64,000 nucleotides of DNA from the NCBI GenBank assembly GCA_022841825.1, contig JALHQT010000001.1, positions 186,001-250,000 of the forward strand. Reading direction: 5' to 3'. The notes beneath the pieces were generated by a model, which had not been told where the DNA came from, did not search any database, and saw only the letters and a program-made list of their open reading frames with translations. Positions 5,781-12,633 of this stretch are shown here, piece by piece. Position 1 is the first letter of the stretch; each line of letters opens with the position of its first letter. The DNA comes from Anaerolineae bacterium (GTDB taxonomy: Bacteria; Chloroflexota; Anaerolineae; Aggregatilineales; Phototrophicaceae). A program made the position numbers and the translations under genes.

Positions 5781-8642
5781 TCAATTAGTAATTGCAAACA
5801 GAAAGACATTGATGTCGGCAAAGGCGGGCTTACTGAAAAGATCAACCAGCACTGGAGTGCTAGTTGCAGCCATTGAGGCAATTTCAAACCCAAATTCTCC
5901 ATTTCTGACTTGATCCGCTGTAGCCTTAACTCCCTGTTGTCGAAGGTACTCTATGACAAGCTCAGGATGATCAAAAAGAAAATCGGCAATGTTTTCTCTA
6001 ATATAGGTTTCATCGGTGTTTACAGCTACTTGGAATAACAGTGCCACAGCATTAAATATGGTGCGGCGAGTACGCATCAAGACAACATCTATAAGACGAT
6101 CTAGATACCATACCGTATCGCGCTGAAGGTTTATTCCTTCTGGAAACGTATCTACACCCCCCATAGAAGCCCAAATAATGGCAGCCTGAAGCAATCTCAT
6201 CTGCCCATCGTCCCAGATTGAAAAACCGAATTTACCCAGTCGAATAGTAAGTTCGCTTTCTGGGAAGAATCGAACTGTTCCTAAGTCTTGGGAGGCGTGG
6301 GGCATCAAAACAATAAGCCCTTGGGTAGGGTCAACTAGGTAGTCTATCGCCCCTCCCATAACTTCGCCCATTGTGATTTGGAAATCCACCGCATATGCTA
6401 TTGAGGTCTCGTTGCTTAATGTGATTTCTGCCTCAACACTTCCATCTGCATTTCTTCTGGTTTGCCCAATCTCAACGTAAGCAACTCCCGGAGCCGAATT
6501 GTGCCTTAGTTCGAAGACTGTTTCTGGGATTGGAGTTGGCTCTACAATAACATCTGTACCGTTTGTCAAATCTATCTGGTATATCCTTGCCCCACCGCCG
6601 CCAAATCCAATCGCAGCAAATTGCCCATCGGGACTGATGGCAAGATCAGAGACTTGGTTGTTTCCAGTGTTGATTGTCGCCGCTTCTTGCTCATTGTCTA
6701 TATCCCATATACGTATTTTGCCGTCTGTATAGGTAGCTATGATGTGTCTACCATCTGGGGTAAATGCAAGCGCGTTTCCCGACATATAGTCAGGAAATTG
6801 CCTAAGATCGGTGCTACCAATCGAAAAGATCCGAAGACTGGATGGTAGATCTCTTCCTACATCCTCTATCATGCCATTCATAGCCAAGAACTGGTTGTTA
6901 CTACTCAAAGCAAACTTGCCAGTGAGACGCTCGGAAAACCTTACTTGCCCGGTTCCAACGTCCCAAATGACCAATCCCCCATCGCCTTGCACATCAGCAA
7001 GAATTAGTGAGCCATCCGAACTGAAGGTCATATTCCGCACTAACTGAAATGCGCTTGTGATGAACTCGGAAACATCAATTACTGATATGTGTTGTCCGGT
7101 TTGGAGATCAAAGATGAGAATCCCTTCGTCATCTGGATGCATGGCAGCCGCAGACGGAGATGTCTCAGCACCCCTTACCTCAGTTCGGTCTACAAGACTT
7201 ACTACAACTGCCCCTCGATTAGTTGCTGGACTAAATGCCCAAGTCTGGCACCAACTAAAGCTAGTGCATACGGGCAGCGTATTTACAAGCGTTCCTGTAG
7301 CAATATCCCAAACCTGCAAGTCGGTAATCAGTTGCGCTGCGTCATCAGAGGGAGGGGCAACATACAGAAGATTGTTATCTGTGCTAACGCCAAATACGGG
7401 GTCAAAATACCCTGGGGCTGAAGTCTGAACTGACCCCATGTCATTTAGAGTAGGAACACTTAATATTTGTAGCCTACCATCTGAGTAAACAAACAGTCTG
7501 TCTCCACTGGTGCTAAACTCAACGTTTGTCAGGGCTGAGGAGTTTTGGCTTGCTTCAATTGAAGCAATTTCGGTAAGACTGCCCGATGGCGCTTCACCAT
7601 CAATTAGGCTAACTTCGACTTCTGTATCCGAATATCCTGATTCATCAATCTCTGTGACAAAGTACCAAGATATGGGCTCAAGAAAGTAAGTGCTGTTGTC
7701 TGCCTCAGCGAGCCATCCACGCTCACCCGTAAACCTCGTCTGTATTTCCCACCAGCGATAACCATCAGCACAAACAACGCCGCCAAGAAGCATCATCGGA
7801 GTCGCTACGCCAAGGTTGGCAATTACATTTTCGCTTGCATTAGTTGGCTCAGAGCGGAGCCTGAGTTCTGCTCCAAAGTTTGCAACCTGCGCAAAGAAGC
7901 CCGGAACAAGTCTGTTTGGCAACACCCCATCGCAGTTGACAATATCCGCATCGCTAAACTGATGCTCACGATAGTAGGTTCCTTCAAGATAGCCGCTTAG
8001 TGTTAAATCCAGTGTTTCTCTATTCAACTGGAAACTTACAACTTGCTCTATACGTCGAGATTCGTCAGCATATCTCATGACAAGATTAAGCGCGATAGTG
8101 TTGTCTGCCCCAACGGAGTAGGTGCCTCGAATGTCACCTTCAATCGCACTTGTTACAAAGTCGCCATTTGGGTAGAAACTTAATGCAATAAAGAACGCAC
8201 CATCTAATGCTCGCTCATTTATCCAAATACCCTCGATCTCAGTTGAACCCTCATCTTGAGAAGTGTCTACCACATCACCATCGCCTATTGCATCAAGTGC
8301 AGCCGCAGGTTCAATGATTGGATCGCCCTCTGACCCAATTTCTGCCACCCAACCTCTTGTGCCATCATCTAGCTCTACTTGCCACCAAACGTATGTACCG
8401 CACTCAGGTCCCTCAATTAGAGTAAATTCAGTCTGAAATGGCATTTCCATTATTGGAGTGCTTTCCGTACCCCAATCGGAACGAAGGTTTGCCCTAATTA
8501 CTGAAACATATGCCCTATCCCCAATTGAAAGAGCGGATGCGAGAAGTCCTGAGCATACTTGATTTTGTGCAAAGAGGTTCGTTTTGGAAACAACAAAGAG
8601 GATAAGCAAAAAGATCAGGAACTTTGAAGAAATGCTTCTCAC
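5781..8642 (-). CDS. Secreted SH3-like / WD40-repeat protein
   Basis: A 953-residue protein starting at GTG 8642 with GGAGG upstream. Residues 1-26 are a signal peptide (FLIFLLILFVVS, cleavage near LFAQN). Two bacterial SH3-like modules follow, about residues 45-105 (NLRSDWGTEST to GTRGWVAE) and 240-320 (ELRLRSEPTN to GERGWLAE). A beta-propeller of WD40-type repeats spans about 355-690, e.g. AFTPDGRHIIATYTDG then IRIWDI. The C-terminal 250 residues are unassigned. Surface or periplasmic protein, likely a binding scaffold. Such proteins are common in filamentous Chloroflexota, which fits the host. Confidence 0.75.
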   Translation of the reverse strand: MRSISSKFLIFLLILFVVSKTNLFAQNQVCSGLLASALSIGDRAYVSVIRANLRSDWGTESTPIMEMPFQTEFTLIEGPECGTYVWWQVELDDGTRGWVAEIGSEGDPIIEPAAALDAIGDGDVVDTSQDEGSTEIEGIWINERALDGAFFIALSFYPNGDFVTSAIEGDIRGTYSVGADNTIALNLVMRYADESRRIEQVVSFQLNRETLDLTLSGYLEGTYYREHQFSDADIVNCDGVLPNRLVPGFFAQVANFGAELRLRSEPTNASENVIANLGVATPMMLLGGVVCADGYRWWEIQTRFTGERGWLAEADNSTYFLEPISWYFVTEIDESGYSDTEVEVSLIDGEAPSGSLTEIASIEASQNSSALTNVEFSTSGDRLFVYSDGRLQILSVPTLNDMGSVQTSAPGYFDPVFGVSTDNNLLYVAPPSDDAAQLITDLQVWDIATGTLVNTLPVCTSFSWCQTWAFSPATNRGAVVVSLVDRTEVRGAETSPSAAAMHPDDEGILIFDLQTGQHISVIDVSEFITSAFQLVRNMTFSSDGSLILADVQGDGGLVIWDVGTGQVRFSERLTGKFALSSNNQFLAMNGMIEDVGRDLPSSLRIFSIGSTDLRQFPDYMSGNALAFTPDGRHIIATYTDGKIRIWDIDNEQEAATINTGNNQVSDLAISPDGQFAAIGFGGGGARIYQIDLTNGTDVIVEPTPIPETVFELRHNSAPGVAYVEIGQTRRNADGSVEAEITLSNETSIAYAVDFQITMGEVMGGAIDYLVDPTQGLIVLMPHASQDLGTVRFFPESELTIRLGKFGFSIWDDGQMRLLQAAIIWASMGGVDTFPEGINLQRDTVWYLDRLIDVVLMRTRRTIFNAVALLFQVAVNTDETYIRENIADFLFDHPELVIEYLRQQGVKATADQVRNGEFGFEIASMAATSTPVLVDLFSKPAFADINVFLFAITN

Positions 8643-8819
8643 CCAACACCTCCGATACCACTGTGTCGAGCTATTTCTGACCTATATTACCACATGTGAG
8701 GCTTGGCTGGGCGGTATTAGTCCACATGAGGTTGAGATAACGGGAAAAAGTGCCTTGCATAGAACTTGTTTTCCAATAAGATTGCCTTATCTGGAGCCGT
8801 GACATATTCGGGAGTAGCT

Positions 8820-9527
8820 ATGGCTAGACGCGAGAAATACTTGATAGACACGAACATTATTAGCTTTGCTGCTCGTTCGAACTGGTCGAAACGCGAAGAT
8901 CATCACCACTGGCTCAGTCGTCGTCTTCGCCTCAGTGTCGACAAATGTTTCCTTCCCAGTATTGCTCTTCAGGAACTACACAAGGGACTACAATCACAGG
9001 ATATGCCTGAGAAGCAAAAGCGCAGGACGAATAGGTGGATCAAGAAGTTTAAGATTTTACCCTTTGACAGTAAGTGTGCTCAGATTGCGGGCAGGATTGA
9101 GCATCAGCTTAAGCAAAAAGGTACGCCCCTTGAGACTGCTGACATCCAAATTGCAGCAACTGCAATCGCGAATAACCTTACACTCCTCACAGACAACACG
9201 AAGCACTTTTCGCGTATTTCAGGATTAAAGATTGAAAACTGGAAGGGTAAGCCCATTTCGCGCCCAGACTACGCCCACGATGCAGGCTTGAAGGTCGCAA
9301 CCTGGTTATGGCAATTTGCTTCAGCGCCTTTCGTTTTCATGATTGCACTCAGTTCTATGTTTGCCACACAACCATTCAGACTTCAGGATTGGTTGCCGAC
9401 TTTTGCTCTTTCGACTCTTCTATTCACCATCTTTGGAGCGGTGTTATTAGCATTGATGACTAAAGGGGCTGTAGTGTGCTTGCTCGCATTCGAGCATTGT
9501 TTCCGGCGTTTCGTAAGGCTTGGATGA
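8820..9527 (+). CDS. PIN-domain nuclease with C-terminal membrane helices
   Basis: A 235-residue protein with ATG at 8820 preceded by GGGAG. Residues 5-135 are a VapC-type PIN domain with all four metal-binding acids in place: Asp10 (LIDTN), Glu52 (LQELHKG), Asp108 (LETADIQIAA) and Asp125 (LLTDN). Unlike ordinary VapC toxins (about 130 residues), it continues into about 100 residues with two or three predicted membrane helices (about 162-185 and 196-225). No antitoxin-like gene precedes it. The next gene begins 32 nt downstream, so they likely form an operon. Inferred role: membrane-tethered RNase in defence or growth arrest. Confidence 0.75.
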   Translation: MARREKYLIDTNIISFAARSNWSKREDHHHWLSRRLRLSVDKCFLPSIALQELHKGLQSQDMPEKQKRRTNRWIKKFKILPFDSKCAQIAGRIEHQLKQKGTPLETADIQIAATAIANNLTLLTDNTKHFSRISGLKIENWKGKPISRPDYAHDAGLKVATWLWQFASAPFVFMIALSSMFATQPFRLQDWLPTFALSTLLFTIFGAVLLALMTKGAVVCLLAFEHCFRRFVRLG

Positions 9528-9559
9528 TTTAAGCACGGCACTTGAGGCATCATATAGCC

Positions 9560-11047
9560 ATGAAAGCAGACTCAGTAATCTTCAAAGCTCTCAATCGAGT
9601 TACAGCTCGTGATGTCGCTACGGCAAAAGCAACAGTTCAAGATGGCGTCGGTTCCCGCGATTTCTTTATGAGTCTCATGACTCCCAAGCTAGAAGATGAC
9701 GTTCAGCTCGATAAGGAAGTTACAGATGATGAACTTTATGTTGAGATTCGCGCGTGGATGGAGCAACACGACTTTTCAGTTCCAGATAGAGACAGCCCTA
9801 AATCCCTCGATGATCTGATGCGCTTATTTCTTGATTTTGGTAAGCAACAGCACCTGCCGATACTTGCCACTCCCATTCCTATTCCTCAACCATACTTAAC
9901 ACGCGACGATTTTTTCCCAAAAACTCACGATCTTCGCGAGTTTGCAATGGCAATTCAGTCTGCAATAGACATCACAAACAAACCCGAAACGCAAGCGTAT
10001 TTCATGTCGTCGCAAGACATGTATCGAAGACTGGCTGAGTCTATTATTGACATAGTGCCAAAGTATACGGATATGATGCGCCAGTCCCAATTACCGATTG
10101 ATGCTTATAAGCCCCAGTTGCTTTTCTTCATGCAGGAGATGGAGCGATCTGCTCAATATATAGGGAAGATGTTTGCCGACTCAATAATGAAAATGAGTGA
10201 GCTTCAGCTTAGACCTCTTGTTCCAATAGAGCCGCTTGCAAGACAGATGGATGTATTGGCGACATTCGGAAGGGCACTAAACACGAATGCTGACATCCAA
10301 TCAAGACTGTTTAGTGTGCATCCAGAACACTTGGGAAGGTTTTCGGTCTTAAGTAGCACCGATTGGACATTGTTTGGCACACAGCTGAAAGAATTGGCGT
10401 CTAGCTACTCTGACCACATTACATCACTTGACCCGCAGACAATTGATGCTCCCTCCACAGATCTCTCAATCTTGGTGGAGTCTCCAATTCAAGAGATGAT
10501 GGCTATCGCCGACTACGCTGAGGTTATCTCGCTTGACCCAACTCACATCGAGTATGTTGTTGAACGCCAAGCGCGACGTGCCGAGTTTTCACTTGAGAAC
10601 GAAGACACGTTGCGAGGCTTGTTAAATAGACTTGACCCAAGCCTTACTCGTATGTATGACGGAGCAAGACAAGCATTGGCTTCGGACAACATCGACCGTG
10701 TTCGCCACTTTGCGGTTTCGTTTAGAGAGCTATTGACTCAGGTGATACATATTCTTGCCCCAGATACGGTTGTAAAATCTTGGAGTACTGACGCAAGTCA
10801 CTTCAATGCGGGCAGAGCTACTCGAAGGGCACGCCTTCTTTACATATGTCGAAACATCAATCATCCTCCGTTTGACGCCTTCGTGAGTAAGGACATTGAG
10901 GCGCTATTGGCACTTATGGACTTGTATCAGGCGGGAACTCATTCAGTAGAGCCACCTTTTAGTTCCGACGAAGCATTGGCTCTGAAAATCAGACTAGAGC
11001 ATTCCTTGTCTTTTGTGCTCCATATCAGCAGTCGAAATCAATCGTAA
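9560..11047 (+). CDS. HEPN / predicted pPIWI-associating-nuclease-like protein
   Basis: A 495-residue soluble protein with ATG at 9560 and GAGG upstream. The N-terminal 330 residues are helical and unassigned. The C-terminal part (about 360-495) reads YDGARQALASDNIDRVRHFA, LLTQVIHILAPD, TRRARLLYICR and FVSKDIEALLALMDLYQAGTHS. From memory this pattern occurs in proteins of defence loci annotated as predicted pPIWI-associating nucleases, with HEPN-like helices; I cannot confirm this without a profile search. The gene follows the PIN gene on the same strand and overlaps the convergent TIR gene by 10 bp. Confidence 0.55.
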   Translation: MKADSVIFKALNRVTARDVATAKATVQDGVGSRDFFMSLMTPKLEDDVQLDKEVTDDELYVEIRAWMEQHDFSVPDRDSPKSLDDLMRLFLDFGKQQHLPILATPIPIPQPYLTRDDFFPKTHDLREFAMAIQSAIDITNKPETQAYFMSSQDMYRRLAESIIDIVPKYTDMMRQSQLPIDAYKPQLLFFMQEMERSAQYIGKMFADSIMKMSELQLRPLVPIEPLARQMDVLATFGRALNTNADIQSRLFSVHPEHLGRFSVLSSTDWTLFGTQLKELASSYSDHITSLDPQTIDAPSTDLSILVESPIQEMMAIADYAEVISLDPTHIEYVVERQARRAEFSLENEDTLRGLLNRLDPSLTRMYDGARQALASDNIDRVRHFAVSFRELLTQVIHILAPDTVVKSWSTDASHFNAGRATRRARLLYICRNINHPPFDAFVSKDIEALLALMDLYQAGTHSVEPPFSSDEALALKIRLEHSLSFVLHISSRNQS

Positions 11048-11955
11048 ATCACAATCCCTTGTTTACTTGCAAAGCCCTGAATGGTCACGAAATGGGAGTA
11101 TAAATTGCCGACTATCTGGAACAGCTTCATTTCAAGAGAGTGCTTGTTCCAATAGTACTCGACACCACCGCTCGCAAGTAAGCGTACTTCTGGCATGGGA
11201 ACAAAATATCGCCCTCCATCAAGCGATATGAAGAAGACTTCTTTCACCGATTGCCCAGCAATCATAAGGTGCACCCGATACCGTGAACAATGCGGGTCTG
11301 GAAATCCTTTTGTCCAAGGTTCGCTGTATTCCTGATGCTTTTCGTTCCACGCGGGTACGATTCGAAATCCCGAATCAGAAGCACATATCCAAAGTTGATT
11401 GTCGTCAATGTGTTCCTCATTCCACAATGAAGGGTCGTCCAATAGTACTTCAAAGCGCTCCAGGCTGTTTGGCTGTGGGGGAAGTCTGAGTAATTGTGCC
11501 TGGGCTACAAGCTCCTCAAGCAGAATAATTGCGGGTGGCTGATACTTGCATTCCAAATTAGTCGAAAGCGACCGCAAAAAAACCTCGATTTCATGGGCGC
11601 TGTTTATACATTTCCCTTGTAGGCTAGCTAGAGGCATTGGTAGCGGCGCTGTTGGGTGATATAGAGCATAGATGTTCTTCCCTCCATGTTTGTGCCAGAA
11701 GTAGCCTACTTCAAACATCACAAAAGGGCTTTCCAGAGATGTCGGCGTAATGATTACGACGAGTCCTTTTGCTTCATCCAGCTTCGAAAAAACTGTTGAT
11801 AGCCACTCCTCTGAGCTTGGGATGTCTTCAGGTTTTGAGGATGCGAATACTCGTATGAAATTGTTGGTTGTGGACTCTATAATGTTTGCTAGAACATGCA
11901 CAAAATGCTTATCTGCGGACGCATGGCTGAGGAAAACCAGTTTTGTTTCTGACAT
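11038..11955 (-). CDS. TIR-domain protein, probable NAD-consuming defence effector
   Basis: A 305-residue protein starting at ATG 11955 (MSETKLVFLSHASADK). Residues 5-130 are a TIR domain: LVFLSHASAD, a SEEWLSTVF segment, GLVVIITPTSLESPFVMFEVG and KNIYALY. Glu82 in FEVG is at the position of the catalytic glutamate of NAD-cleaving TIR proteins. The C-terminal 150 residues (for example KEVFFISLDGGRYFVP) match nothing I know and may sense a trigger. It is convergent with, and overlaps the 3' end of, the HEPN-like gene, so the two transcripts are complementary at their ends. Confidence 0.8.
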   Translation of the reverse strand: MSETKLVFLSHASADKHFVHVLANIIESTTNNFIRVFASSKPEDIPSSEEWLSTVFSKLDEAKGLVVIITPTSLESPFVMFEVGYFWHKHGGKNIYALYHPTAPLPMPLASLQGKCINSAHEIEVFLRSLSTNLECKYQPPAIILLEELVAQAQLLRLPPQPNSLERFEVLLDDPSLWNEEHIDDNQLWICASDSGFRIVPAWNEKHQEYSEPWTKGFPDPHCSRYRVHLMIAGQSVKEVFFISLDGGRYFVPMPEVRLLASGGVEYYWNKHSLEMKLFQIVGNLYSHFVTIQGFASKQGIVIYD

Positions 11956-12053
11956 ATCCACTAGCCTTATCTCATAACTTGCTTGAGAAAACAACACCCA
12001 CGCAGCTTAAATCCTTTCAAGAGGGGCACCTTCTGATCTGGTTGTTTTGACGG

Positions 12054-12335
12054 TTATGTTCCAAGTGTTTCATCGTCTGGTGGAACGGCAAGTATACGTT
12101 CAAAATCATCGAAGAATTCGGAGACAGAAACACCAAGCCCTGCACAAATCTTGAGGATTGTGGGCAGTGTTACGTTATTCACTCCCCTCTCTACCCTGCT
12201 TATCACCGCACGATCTACCCCTATCAAATCAGCAAAATGTTCCTGACTAAGGGTTGTCCTCTCTCCCCTTAGTTTTCTAAGCCTTGCTCCGAAGGCTTTT
12301 GCTGATTTATCTGCTGATGGTTTTGGTTTAGGCAT
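12054..12335 (-). CDS. XRE-family transcriptional regulator
   Basis: A 93-residue protein with a Cro/CI-type helix-turn-helix at about residues 16-75 (FGARLRKLRGERTTLSQEHF, IGVDRAVISRVERGVNNVTL, ICAGLGVSVSEFF). It is transcribed away from the recombinase operon, and a 6-bp inverted repeat lies between the two divergent genes. Likely represses the recombinase operon and perhaps itself, controlling excision of the element. Confidence 0.88.
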   Translation of the reverse strand: MPKPKPSADKSAKAFGARLRKLRGERTTLSQEHFADLIGVDRAVISRVERGVNNVTLPTILKICAGLGVSVSEFFDDFERILAVPPDDETLGT

Positions 12336-12344
12336 GTTGCTTTC

Positions 12345-12373
12345 TTGACATTGGCAGACGCCAATGATAATCT
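12345..12373 (+). promoter_or_regulatory. Promoter and operator of the recombinase operon
   Basis: TTGACA (12345-12350) and TAATCT (12368-12373) with a 17-nt spacer, or GATAAT (12366-12371) with 15, form a promoter. The spacer contains ATTGGC-AGAC-GCCAAT (12350-12365), a perfect inverted repeat suited to an XRE dimer. The start codon of the next gene is at 12379, so its mRNA would be leaderless or nearly so. Confidence 0.6.
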
Positions 12374-12378
12374 AGGTT

Positions 12379-12633
12379 ATGGTACATAAAAGTCCACTGC
12401 ATAAGAATCATATCGAGGGTCTAGTTCTTGAGAGTCAAGACCATTCAAAAGCAATAATACCCCCAGTCGCAGGCAATAGCCATCAGGCATCCTCGAAGCA
12501 CTCCCCACCGCCGCCAATTCCTGTCAGGGGTATTGATTACAAGCTGGCATATTCCATTCTCCTCAAAGCTTATCTTGCCAGACCAATTCCGAAGGAAGTG
12601 ATAGAGAAACTGAAACAGGAGAAAACCCCATGA
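12379..12633 (+). CDS. Small protein coupled to the recombinase
   Basis: An 84-residue product with a basic, His-rich N-terminus, a Pro-rich middle (SPPPPIPVRG) and a helical C-terminus (DYKLAYSILLKAYLARPIP). Its stop overlaps the recombinase start in ATGA, so the two are translationally coupled. Its ATG sits about where transcription should start. No family recognised. Its position makes a recombination helper or directionality factor possible, but nothing in the sequence proves that. Confidence 0.6.
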   Translation: MVHKSPLHKNHIEGLVLESQDHSKAIIPPVAGNSHQASSKHSPPPPIPVRGIDYKLAYSILLKAYLARPIPKEVIEKLKQEKTP

